DNA of 17,596 bases from Prevotellaceae bacterium UBA1720 (GTDB lineage Bacteria; Bacteroidota; Bacteroidia; Bacteroidales; Bacteroidaceae): assembly GCA_002317475.1 (NCBI GenBank), contig DCIS01000029.1, positions 1-17,596 of the forward strand. The letters run 5' to 3'. The translations under genes and the position numbers were made by a program. The notes below the pieces were generated by a model that did not search any database, had not been told where the DNA came from, and saw only the letters and a program-made list of their open reading frames with translations. This document shows, one piece after another, positions 1-6,893 of the stretch. Position 1 is the first letter of the stretch. Every line of letters starts with the position of its first letter.

Positions 1-35
1 ACCTTGAACCACTAATAGTCGTTTTCACCAATTGT

Positions 36-63
36 CCCCTTGCTGGGCTTCACCAGCATGGGG
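36..63. promoter_or_regulatory. Hairpin-forming inverted repeat upstream of the small DNA-binding gene
   Basis: Positions 36-46 (CCCCTTGCTGG) and 53-63 (CCAGCATGGGG) are inverted repeats with one T-T mismatch and a 6-nt loop. A flanking A-T pair (35/64) extends the stem. It ends 17 bp before the ATG at 81. No T-run follows on the plus strand, so it is a poor intrinsic terminator. It could be an operator for the dimeric protein encoded next, an mRNA leader structure, or part of an upstream terminator lying mostly outside the window. Confidence 0.4.
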
Positions 64-80
64 ATTACCCACAAATATTG

Positions 81-281
81 ATGACAAAAGAGAATAAAAC
101 AAAGAATTTCGTTCTTCGCGTGGATAGCCAGACAATGGATGCGCTGGAGGCATGGGCTGCTGACGAGTTTCGCTCCGTCAACGGTCAGCTTCAGTGGATC
201 ATTGCCGAAGCACTGAAAAAGAGTGGACGCGTGAAGAAGGAAAAGAAAGTTAAGAAAATTGCCGAGGAAGAAGAAGCCTGA
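81..281 (+). CDS. Arc-like ribbon-helix-helix small DNA-binding protein
   Basis: A 66-residue protein. A TTG codon lies directly before ATG 81, but ATG is the more likely start. The core (FVLRVDSQTMDALEAWAADE, then a helix through NGQLQWIIAEALKKSG) has the beta-strand, helix, helix layout of Arc/MetJ-type ribbon-helix-helix proteins: an RVD strand that would pair across the dimer and insert in the DNA major groove, then two amphipathic helices. The last 18 residues are a Lys/Glu-rich tail (KKEKKVKKIAEEEEA), probably disordered. Arc-domain proteins of this size are common in Bacteroidales. It sits 83 bp upstream of the GH2 gene on the same strand, so it may regulate itself or its neighbours, but nothing in the sequence proves a target. 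An alternative is the antitoxin of a pair whose partner lies left of the window. Confidence 0.75.
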   Translation: MTKENKTKNFVLRVDSQTMDALEAWAADEFRSVNGQLQWIIAEALKKSGRVKKEKKVKKIAEEEEA

Positions 282-364
282 ATCTCTACAATGCTTCTGT
301 AATAGAAAATGTGTCGAATTTACTTTCCCGGAAACATTACCCCATAACCAAAACATACTAACCA

Positions 365-2881
365 ATGAAGATTTTTCCCCAATTCATCGCTGCTTTTTGC
401 CTGACGACAAACCTTTATGCTCAGCGTACAGAAACCACCCTTAATACAGGATGGCGCTTTTATCGAGCCTTAAACCAAGACGAACCTAGAGACGCACATC
501 AAGTACAATGTGACGACAGCAAGTGGCAGCAAATCAGCATTCCTCACGACTGGGCAATTACGGGTCCCTTTGGCATAAACCATGACTTGCAAAACGTGGC
601 AGTAACGCAAAACGGTGAGAAAGAAGCCAGTCTCAAGACGGGACGTACAGGTGGACTGCCCTGGGTAGGCAAGGGCTGGTATCGCACCACCTTCCAAGTA
701 CCTGAGACAGGTGCAACGACCCTGGTTTTTGATGGTGCCATGAGTGAGGCACACGTATATGTCAATGGGCAAGAAGCCATTTTCTGGCCCTATGGCTATA
801 ATTCCTTCTCTGTAGATGTGTCGAAATTTGTTAATCGAGATGGAAAACCTAACACCTTAGCTGTTCGCTTGGAGAATCGTGATGAAAGCAGTCGCTGGTA
901 TCCTGGTGCAGGACTGTATCGCAACGTGCACGTCATACACACAGACTCCATCCACATTCCCGTATGGGGTGTCTATCTGACCACCCCACACGTGGAAAAG
1001 GACTATGCTACCATCAAACTTAAGGTAGAAGTGGAAAGACATCAAGGCAAACCCGTGACCCTCGTCACCGAGATCCTCTCACCCGAAGGCAAATTGGTAG
1101 CCACCGAGAAGAAAGAAACGGTGAGCATGCAAGGGCATGCCTTCGAGCAGAACCTCTTGGTAGAGCAACCCAAACTGTGGTCCTGCGAGACTCCTTACCT
1201 ATATATGGCTGTCACTCACGTTATTGTGGACGGCAAGGAACGTGACATACAACGTACCACCTTCGGCATCCGTAGCATAGAGTACATTGCCCACAAGGGA
1301 TTTTTCCTCAACGGCAAGCAGATGCAATTCCGCGGTGTTTGCAATCATCATGACCTTGGTCCTTTGGGTAGTGCCATTCACGTAGACGCCCTTCGTCACC
1401 AACTAACGATGCTCAAGCAGATGGGCTGTAATGCCGTTCGCACCAGCCACAATATGCCAGCTCCCGAACTGGTACAATTATGCGATGAAATGGGACTTAT
1501 GATGATGATTGAGCCCTTCGACGAATGGGATCAAGCCAAGTGCAAGAACGGTTATCACCGCTACTGGAAGGACTGGGCAGAGAAGGATATGGTGAACATG
1601 CTTCGCCATTATCGCAACAATCCCAGCGTGGTAATGTGGAGTATCGGTAACGAGGTACCCACACAAGGTCGAAAGGATGGTTATAAGATGGTGGACTTCC
1701 TCCAGGGTATCTGTCATCGCGAGGACCCCACACGTCCAGTCACTTGTGGTCAGGACCAGGTATGGACCATCTTGCGTAATGGTTTTGGCGCCGCTCTCGA
1801 CATTCCTGGTTTGAACTATCGCACACAGTACTATCAAGATGCCTACGATATGCTACCTCAGGGACTTGTCTTGGGTAGCGAGACGGCCAGCACCGTCAGC
1901 AGTCGTGGCACGTACATGTTCCCTGTTGAGTTAAAGAAACAGGCACGCTACGAGAACCACCAGAGTAATGGCTATGATACCGAGGCTTGTTCGTGGAGCA
2001 ATGTGCCCGACGTGGACTTTTGGCTGGAGGATGACAATTACTGGAACATTGGGCAGTTTGTCTGGACAGGTTTCGACTACCTCGGCGAACCCTCTCCCTA
2101 CGACACTGACGACTGGCCAAGCCATTCATCCGTGTTTGGTATCATCGACCTTGCCTCTCTGCCCAAGGACCGCTACTATCTCTATCAGAGCAAGTGGAAT
2201 CCCGAGGCAAATACCCTCCACGTGCTTCCTCACTGGACATGGCCAGGACGTGAGGGCGAAGTTACTCCCGTCTTCGTCTACACCTCAGCCCCCGAAGCCG
2301 AACTCTTCATCAATGGCAAGAGCCAAGGCAAGCAACGCAAACTTTCAAAGGCTGAGTGTGAGGCTATCCAAAAGACTGACCCCCTATGGCAGCAGCGACG
2401 TTATCGCTTGATGTGGACCGATGTAAAATACGAACCAGGTGAACTGCGTGTAGTGGCTTACAATGCTGATGGAAGTGTGATGGGCGAGAAGGCTGTTCGT
2501 ACTGCAAGCAAGCCCGACCATTTGGTACTTACCCCTGCCAACCTAGGTGAAGAATGCGCCAATTCAACGGCACAAATGTCCACATACATGCTCAACAATC
2601 CTGCTGACCGTCTGACCTACGTCACCGTCTCCGTGGCCGACAAGGATGGCAATCCATGCCCTACTCAGACCGACTTGGTACAGTTCACCGTAAAGGGTGC
2701 CGGCAAGTTCCGTGCAGCAGGCAATGGTGACGCCACCAACCTCGACCTCTTCCACTTGCCTCAGCATCATCTCTTTGCTGGTCAGCTCACCGCTATTGTG
2801 CAGCGTACTGATGCCCAAGGCAGCATTACCCTCGAGGCAAAGGCTAAAGGTCTAAAGTCAGCAAAGCTGACGATCGAATAA
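365..2881 (+). CDS. Secreted glycoside hydrolase family 2 beta-galactosidase-like enzyme with DUF4982
   Basis: An 838-residue GH2 retaining glycosidase, most likely a beta-galactosidase acting on plant or host glycans. Residues 1-19 are a signal peptide (cut near LYA-Q), so it acts in the periplasm or at the surface. Domain order: jelly-roll sugar-binding domain (about 25-195, with the IPHDWAITGPF motif), Ig-like sandwich (about 196-300), TIM barrel (about 301-600), DUF4982 (about 635-710, AELFINGKSQG) and a C-terminal GH2 beta-sandwich (about 720-838). E430 in MWSIGNE is the predicted acid/base and E506 in VLGSETAS the predicted nucleophile; the NHHDLG loop (327-332) is also present, so the active site looks intact. 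No SusC/SusD genes are visible, so it is not part of a recognisable polysaccharide utilisation locus within the window. The exact substrate (beta-galactoside, or beta-glucuronide/mannoside) cannot be fixed by eye. Confidence 0.92.
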   Translation: MKIFPQFIAAFCLTTNLYAQRTETTLNTGWRFYRALNQDEPRDAHQVQCDDSKWQQISIPHDWAITGPFGINHDLQNVAVTQNGEKEASLKTGRTGGLPWVGKGWYRTTFQVPETGATTLVFDGAMSEAHVYVNGQEAIFWPYGYNSFSVDVSKFVNRDGKPNTLAVRLENRDESSRWYPGAGLYRNVHVIHTDSIHIPVWGVYLTTPHVEKDYATIKLKVEVERHQGKPVTLVTEILSPEGKLVATEKKETVSMQGHAFEQNLLVEQPKLWSCETPYLYMAVTHVIVDGKERDIQRTTFGIRSIEYIAHKGFFLNGKQMQFRGVCNHHDLGPLGSAIHVDALRHQLTMLKQMGCNAVRTSHNMPAPELVQLCDEMGLMMMIEPFDEWDQAKCKNGYHRYWKDWAEKDMVNMLRHYRNNPSVVMWSIGNEVPTQGRKDGYKMVDFLQGICHREDPTRPVTCGQDQVWTILRNGFGAALDIPGLNYRTQYYQDAYDMLPQGLVLGSETASTVSSRGTYMFPVELKKQARYENHQSNGYDTEACSWSNVPDVDFWLEDDNYWNIGQFVWTGFDYLGEPSPYDTDDWPSHSSVFGIIDLASLPKDRYYLYQSKWNPEANTLHVLPHWTWPGREGEVTPVFVYTSAPEAELFINGKSQGKQRKLSKAECEAIQKTDPLWQQRRYRLMWTDVKYEPGELRVVAYNADGSVMGEKAVRTASKPDHLVLTPANLGEECANSTAQMSTYMLNNPADRLTYVTVSVADKDGNPCPTQTDLVQFTVKGAGKFRAAGNGDATNLDLFHLPQHHLFAGQLTAIVQRTDAQGSITLEAKAKGLKSAKLTIE

Positions 2882-2919
2882 TCCCACAGTTATTCCTCCG
2901 CTTTGGTTCCAAGATTGCA

Positions 2920-2963
2920 TCGCGGAACCATCGCGGATCCTTCGCGGAATGCTCGCGGAAACG
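2920..2963. repeat. Four tandem 11-bp units with invariant TCGCGGA
   Basis: TCGCGGA occurs at 2920, 2931, 2942 and 2953, exactly 11 bp apart. Each copy is followed by four variable bases (ACCA, TCCT, ATGC, AACG). The block is bracketed by near-identical 12-mers in direct orientation: CCAAGATTGCAT (2909-2920, its final T being the first base of the array) and CCAAGGTTGCAT (2964-2975). A conserved heptamer with variable spacers differs from a simple minisatellite, where the whole unit would be copied. The function is unknown. Confidence 0.85.
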
Positions 2964-3032
2964 CCAAGGTTGCATTAGGGCGCTCTGTAGACAGAATTAG
3001 GGATAGTCTCTGTGTACGTTCATCCTCCCATC

Positions 3033-3100
3033 TTCCTCCGTAGTGACTCCGTAGCAAACTCGATAATGTACGTACGCACTACGGAGACACTACGAAGGAA
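3033..3100. repeat. 22-bp inverted repeat built from CTCCGTAG units
   Basis: The arms 3033-3054 and 3079-3100 are complementary at 20 of 22 positions, around a 24-nt centre that contains the palindrome GTACGTAC. Each arm is itself two 8-mers 11 bp apart: CTCCGTAG at 3036 and 3047, and CTACGGAG at 3079 with CTACGAAG at 3090. Transcribed from either strand it would fold into a long hairpin. No T-run follows, so a simple terminator role is unlikely. It could be a REP-like intergenic repeat or a protein-binding palindrome. Confidence 0.8.
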
Positions 3101-3165
3101 CAACGAACAAAGACATGAAGCAGAGTTTGGTATTGATGAAAAACATGGAGAACTATTGCTTTATT

Positions 3166-3396
3166 CTCACTTTTTTTGCCATTTGACCTGAATATCAACT
3201 TATTACAGCATTGCTACCCCCTAATTTATAGTCACTTTAATTCCGTGTTTACCTCACTTTATCTTCACTTCTGATCTGGCAAGAGAAAGAAAAAAAGTGA
3301 CGATAAAGTGAGGTTAAACGTTAGGATAACCAAGTCAACCCAACTTGTATTACTCCCTCTTTACCAATAAGTTACACAAAAAAGTGAGGTTAAACG
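3166..3396. repeat. Nested inverted repeat with AAAGTGAGGTTAAACG motif
   Basis: Inner arms 3247-3271 and 3289-3319 are near-complementary, reading GTTTACCTCACTTTATC on the left and GATAAAGTGAGGTTAAAC on the right, around a short loop of about 17 nt. The 16-mer AAAGTGAGGTTAAACG is present twice in direct orientation, at 3305-3320 and 3381-3396. Outer arms CTCACTTTTTT (3166-3176) and AAAAAAGTGAG (3378-3388) are a perfect 11-bp inverted pair about 200 bp apart, with AACTTATT (3197) and AATAAGTT (3366) nested between them. The layout resembles a small nonautonomous element, but no clear target-site duplication is visible. Confidence 0.75.
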
Positions 3397-3412
3397 ATGT
3401 TTTAATGTCTCT

Positions 3413-3829
3413 TTATTCCACTCCCATTTCTTTTAGGAATTCCAGTGGCGTAACAACAGGGATGTCATTGTATGGGTAGTCTCTAACGTTTCGTGAAACA
3501 ATGAACTCTGCTCCTGAACGCAATGCGGTATAATACTGTACGGCATCCTCAAAGTCCTTCGACTTGTGTTGCAAAGCCCAGTCAATAGCATTCTTTCCAG
3601 AAGGGGCAATATCTATGAATTCACGTAATGACTGCAGAACTTCGTATAGTTGTTCTGTGCTACGATTCTTTCTGGCATAATAGGAAACGGTTGTGAATGT
3701 GATGTCTGAAGCACAAAGTTCACAATCGTTGTCAAGACCCAACTGGAGCACCTTGCTTGATGCGTCAACAAAATCAATACGATTCTGCACCACATCAATA
3801 AGAACATTGGCATCAAGAAAGACTTTCAT
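3413..3829 (-). CDS. PIN-domain toxin (VapC-like) of a type II toxin-antitoxin pair
   Basis: A 138-residue PIN-domain protein, a Mg2+-dependent ribonuclease fold typical of VapC-type toxins. The start is taken at ATG 3829, giving MKVFLDANVLIDV, which is the canonical PIN N terminus with its first catalytic Asp at residue 6. A TTG at 3841 would add MIAD and overlap the antitoxin stop. Further acidic positions expected of the active site lie in DFEDAVQYYTA (mid C-terminal half) and in VSRNVRDY. The gene follows its antitoxin directly: its ATG is 8 bp past the antitoxin stop. It is probably co-transcribed from the promoter at 4128-4159. The RNA target, often tRNA or rRNA in this family, cannot be read from the sequence. 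Confidence 0.85.
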   Translation of the reverse strand: MKVFLDANVLIDVVQNRIDFVDASSKVLQLGLDNDCELCASDITFTTVSYYARKNRSTEQLYEVLQSLREFIDIAPSGKNAIDWALQHKSKDFEDAVQYYTALRSGAEFIVSRNVRDYPYNDIPVVTPLEFLKEMGVE

Positions 3830-3837
3830 ATCGGCAA

Positions 3838-4101
3838 TCAATATTTTTCCGACAAAACCTCCAATACGTCATCTTTATAGTCAGCCTGTGACGTGGTTGC
3901 AGGAACAGAAGAAAGCGCCTTGATACGATCACTTACATTAATTTTGCGTAAGGTATCAGAGTTAACTTTTGATGATGGACGAATGGTGACGTGAAGGCTA
4001 TTCACATAATTCTGCACCTTCTCTTTCAGTTCAGAGAGAGAGATGGCACGTGCCCCAGTTTCCTGAGGAATATTTACAGGTATATTATATGCTGATGCCA
4101 T
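3838..4101 (-). CDS. Putative antitoxin partner of the PIN toxin
   Basis: An 87-residue acidic-tailed protein placed directly upstream of the PIN toxin, the usual antitoxin-toxin order. ATG 4101 (MASAYNIPVNIP) is preferred to a TTG two codons earlier. Residues about 18-35 (ISLSELKEKVQNYVNSL) look like a DNA-binding or dimerisation helix. The C-terminal third (VSDRIKALSSVPATTSQADY, ending LSEKY) resembles the toxin-neutralising tails seen on Bacteroidota antitoxins next to PIN toxins. I do not recognise a named DNA-binding family such as Phd, VapB or RHH with confidence. The function rests mainly on position and tail. It is likely autoregulatory. Confidence 0.75.
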   Translation of the reverse strand: MASAYNIPVNIPQETGARAISLSELKEKVQNYVNSLHVTIRPSSKVNSDTLRKINVSDRIKALSSVPATTSQADYKDDVLEVLSEKY

Positions 4102-4127
4102 ATTCAAGTATATTTATAAAGTCATTG

Positions 4128-4159
4128 CAAAAATACGTATTAATATTGAATTGACCAAA
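4128..4159 (-). promoter_or_regulatory. Bacteroidota-type promoter of the toxin-antitoxin operon
   Basis: On the minus strand TTTG (complement of 4156-4159) is followed after exactly 20 bp by TATTTTTG (complement of 4128-4135). This matches the Bacteroidota sigma factor consensus TTTG / TAnnTTTG. It lies 26 bp upstream of the antitoxin ATG at 4101. Confidence 0.8.
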
Positions 4160-4216
4160 ACCTGCAACAGATTTTTAGCAAAAGTGGTATAGGTTTAAAA
4201 GTCACCATGACATAAA

Positions 4217-5512
4217 TTAGTCTGTCAAGCAAGCATCAAGGGCAAGGGTAATAGCCTGACGGTCCATGTGCTGACCAATGAAGACGAGCTTCTGCATACG
4301 GTCGCCATAGTACTCGTCCCAGTCCTTGGCAGCCTGTGGGTTCTGATCCAGGAACTGCTCCAATTCTTCCTGAGGCATAGTGGCATACCAACGTCCTGCA
4401 TTGCGTAGGGTAACCTGACTACCTGCCTGCTCGAAGACATAACAAATGTCCTGTTCATCGTGGAAATAGCACATTCCCTTGCAACGGATAATACTCTTTG
4501 GCCATAGACGAGCTACAAACTCATCAAAGCGTCCAAGATTGAAGGGGCGACGCTGGTAATAGACGAACGTACCAATGCCATATTCCTCACCATGTGCATG
4601 GTCGTGATCATGATGATGCTGGCAATGGTGGCAGTGGCAGTCTTCGCCATGATGATGATGGTGGTGATGTTCATGCTCCTCATCTTCGTCATCATGATGG
4701 TGATGATGCTCATGTTCATCATCATCGTGGTGATGTTCATGCTCATGATGATGGTGATGCTCGTGTTCGTCTTCATCTTCCTCTTCCATGGGTTTCTCAA
4801 TCTCAGCAATCCAAGTAGCAGAGGTTGCCACTTTATCAAAATCAAAGAGATGAGTATTGACCAGTAGGTCTAAAGAAACATCGCAATAGTCGCATGGAAT
4901 GATCTCGGCCTTAGGTTGGATGGCACGAAGTACCTGTGTGATGCGCTCCAGTTCCTCAGGGGTAACCTCAGAGGCCTTGTTCAGCAGGATAATGTTACAG
5001 AACTCAATCTGCTGAATGACAAGATTCTCAATGTCATCCTCTGCCAAGGTCTTATGAATAAGGTCGTGGCCACCATTGAATTCATCCTTCAGACGAAGGG
5101 CATCAACCACGCTGACGATGCTGTCCAAACGAATAAAACCATCCTTAATGTAGTCAGGCCCCATATCGGGGATAGAGCAGATGGTCTGTGCAATAGGAGC
5201 AGGTTCGCAGATGCCACTAGCCTCAATCACGATATAGTCGAAACGGCGAAGGGCCATCAAGTCGCGCAACTGCTCAACAAGATCCATCTTCAGCGTACAG
5301 CAGATACAACCATTCTGCAAGGGCACGAGACTGTCATCCTGCGTATCCACAACGCCACCCTTCTGGATAAGGTCTGCGTCGATGTTCACCTCACCAATAT
5401 CATTGACTATAACAGCAAACTTAATGCCACGGCGGTTAGCCAAAATACGGTTCAAGAGGGTAGTCTTGCCACTGCCCAGATAACCAGTCAAAAGAAGTAC
5501 AGGAATATCCAT
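4217..5512 (-). CDS. CobW/COG0523-family metallochaperone GTPase with His-rich insert
   Basis: A 431-residue G3E-family GTPase (CobW/YjiA/ZNG1 group), cytosolic, expected to bind Zn2+ or another divalent metal and deliver it to a client protein. Visible motifs: Walker A GYLGSGKTT (10-18), the metal-binding CICC inside NGCICC (69-72), IEASG (96-100), SVVDA, and LLNKAS as the guanine-specificity element. The C-terminal CobW_C domain (about 315-431) includes TFVYYQRRPF and GRWYATMP. Between the domains, about residues 240-307 hold some 33 histidines mixed with Asp/Glu and a CHCHHC cluster, a metal-buffering loop known in this family but long here. It starts 3 bp after rmuC and is probably co-transcribed with it. 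No Zur-like box is evident. The metal and client are unknown; in some bacteria such proteins serve zinc starvation. Confidence 0.9.
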   Translation of the reverse strand: MDIPVLLLTGYLGSGKTTLLNRILANRRGIKFAVIVNDIGEVNIDADLIQKGGVVDTQDDSLVPLQNGCICCTLKMDLVEQLRDLMALRRFDYIVIEASGICEPAPIAQTICSIPDMGPDYIKDGFIRLDSIVSVVDALRLKDEFNGGHDLIHKTLAEDDIENLVIQQIEFCNIILLNKASEVTPEELERITQVLRAIQPKAEIIPCDYCDVSLDLLVNTHLFDFDKVATSATWIAEIEKPMEEEDEDEHEHHHHHEHEHHHDDDEHEHHHHHDDEDEEHEHHHHHHHGEDCHCHHCQHHHDHDHAHGEEYGIGTFVYYQRRPFNLGRFDEFVARLWPKSIIRCKGMCYFHDEQDICYVFEQAGSQVTLRNAGRWYATMPQEELEQFLDQNPQAAKDWDEYYGDRMQKLVFIGQHMDRQAITLALDACLTD

Positions 5513-5515
5513 ATT

Positions 5516-6862
5516 TTATTTAGTTAAAGATTCATTTTCCTTGGATTCATCGGTAATTTCAGCATTATTTGCCAATTTAACCTTACGTTTTGGGTTTTCG
5601 CTTGCCCCCATCTTGACCAGACGGGCAGCGGGAGTATAGATGCTCGACCCATCCTGACGGGTTAGGGTATCCAGCTTATCAAAGGCATCCTGTGTCTTCA
5701 CCAATTGTTGACGAGCCGTCTCAAGACGTTCAGCATACAACTGGATTCGGTCAATGACCGAGTTGGCACACTCAATAATCTTCTGCTGATTTTCCACCTG
5801 ACGCACCTGCTTCCATGTCATCTCCAGAACACGAAGCATCATGTATAGGTTCTGGCTGCCAGAAATGACAACTCCTTTATCATACGCCTCTTTCCAGAGG
5901 GTAGCATCGTTGGCCAAAGCCAGTTGAAGAGCAGATTCGCTAAAGACGTACATCAATACGAAATCCAACTTTCCATGCCCCTCCTTGATGTATTTAGAAT
6001 AATTCTTGCGAGAAAGTTCGTTGACATGATTGCGAACAGAAAGGATATGACGACGAAGGGCATCCTGTCGTTCCTCGTCTGTCTGAGCATTATGATAGTC
6101 CTCGAAAGCCGTAAATGACATCTTGGAATCTATAATAACGTCGCGTTCATCGGGAAAATGCAGAATCACATCTGGCACCAAACGATGCCCATCCTCTTCC
6201 TCATAAATGGTATTTCCCTTGGCATCACGCAGGGTGGTCTGCTCCTCAAACTGAACACCTTCCTCCAACCCCATATCCTGCAGGAGTTGCTTCAGGCGCA
6301 GTTCACCAAAATTACCCTGGGTCTTATTCTCTCCCGTCAAGGCTTGTGCCAGTTTGTCGGCACGCTCGCCAACCTCGCGACTCTGTACGATGCTCTGCTT
6401 GATGGTGGCATCAAGACGTTCCATGGTGGTATGGTTCTGTTCCCCTGTACGTTGTACGGCCTCGCGCATCTGCTGAATATTGGATTGCAAGGGGTTGAGA
6501 ATCGTGGAAAGCTGTTCCTTGTTGACCACAGAAAGTTGTTCTGCACGTTCACGCAGGATCTTCTCAGAAGCAGTCGTCATTTGTTCCTTAAGCAAGAGCA
6601 TTTGCTGATTCAACTGCTCATCGTGCTGTGCTTTCATGGAAGCCAACTGTCCGTCATGTTGCTCCTTGAGAAAAGCAAACTGTTCGTCGTGCTCTTCACG
6701 AAAGGAAGCCAACTGCTGGTCATACAGCGTCTTCAATTCAGAAGCACGGCGTTCAGCCGACTCACGAGAACTTTGAACCATTGCCGAAGCATGGTTGCGC
6801 ATAATCAGGTAAATGGACCCTGCACCCACCAGAAGACCAACCAATAACCACAATACTTCCAT
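5516..6862 (-). CDS. rmuC: RmuC-family DNA recombination protein
   Basis: A 448-residue RmuC homologue. Residues 2-21 (LLVGLLVGAGSIYLIM) form one N-terminal membrane segment. Residues about 25-140 are a long Gln/Glu-rich coiled coil with repeated FLKEQHD and MKAQHDEQL units. Residues about 165-390 are the RmuC domain: GNFGELRLKQLLQDMGLEEG, VPDVILHFPDERDVIIDSK and the NVHYLMLR-like stretch NLYMMLRVLEMTW. The PDVI...DSK motif resembles a PD-(D/E)xK nuclease core, in line with the proposed role in limiting inversions at short inverted repeats in E. coli. The length is normal. It lies downstream of the tRNA gene, and its start is only about 30 bp past the tRNA terminator. The CobW-like GTPase follows 3 bp after its stop. 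Confidence 0.92.
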   Translation of the reverse strand: MEVLWLLVGLLVGAGSIYLIMRNHASAMVQSSRESAERRASELKTLYDQQLASFREEHDEQFAFLKEQHDGQLASMKAQHDEQLNQQMLLLKEQMTTASEKILRERAEQLSVVNKEQLSTILNPLQSNIQQMREAVQRTGEQNHTTMERLDATIKQSIVQSREVGERADKLAQALTGENKTQGNFGELRLKQLLQDMGLEEGVQFEEQTTLRDAKGNTIYEEEDGHRLVPDVILHFPDERDVIIDSKMSFTAFEDYHNAQTDEERQDALRRHILSVRNHVNELSRKNYSKYIKEGHGKLDFVLMYVFSESALQLALANDATLWKEAYDKGVVISGSQNLYMMLRVLEMTWKQVRQVENQQKIIECANSVIDRIQLYAERLETARQQLVKTQDAFDKLDTLTRQDGSSIYTPAARLVKMGASENPKRKVKLANNAEITDESKENESLTK

Positions 6863-6893
6863 CCTTTACACTCTATTTAGATGACTATATACG

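Larger units (their letters stand above)
2882..3412. other. Repeat-rich noncoding convergent intergenic region
   Basis: This 531-bp stretch lies between the 3' ends of the GH2 gene and the PIN toxin gene. No credible coding region is visible. It holds three repeat elements, annotated separately: four TCGCGGA heptamers, an inverted CTCCGTAG element, and a nested AAAGTGA/TCACTTT inverted repeat. All use an 11-bp period. Just after the GH2 stop, TGGTTCC (2904-2910) and GGAACCA (2924-2930) could form a 7-bp stem, but no T-run follows, so it is a weak terminator candidate at best. From 3121 the DNA becomes clearly more A+T-rich than the GH2 gene. Confidence 0.7.

Noticed and set aside
12..365. Minus-strand open frame of 117 codons
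   Set aside because: Antisense to the Arc-like gene; composition is not protein-like and the sense gene is clearly better.
1478..1837. Minus-strand open frames inside the GH2 gene
   Set aside because: Shadows of a well-supported 838-residue enzyme with intact catalytic motifs.
2920..2963. PhoB/OmpR-type operator
   Set aside because: Geometry fits, but the site lies between two convergent 3' ends with no promoter or start codon nearby.
2920..3396. CRISPR array
   Set aside because: Repeats are only 7-8 bp with 3-4-bp gaps; no 28-36-bp repeats, no spacers of CRISPR length, and no cas genes.
4592..4867. Met/Val-rich open frames on the plus strand opposite the metallochaperone
   Set aside because: They are the antisense reading of the CAT/GAT repeats that encode the His-rich loop; no start context or family likeness.
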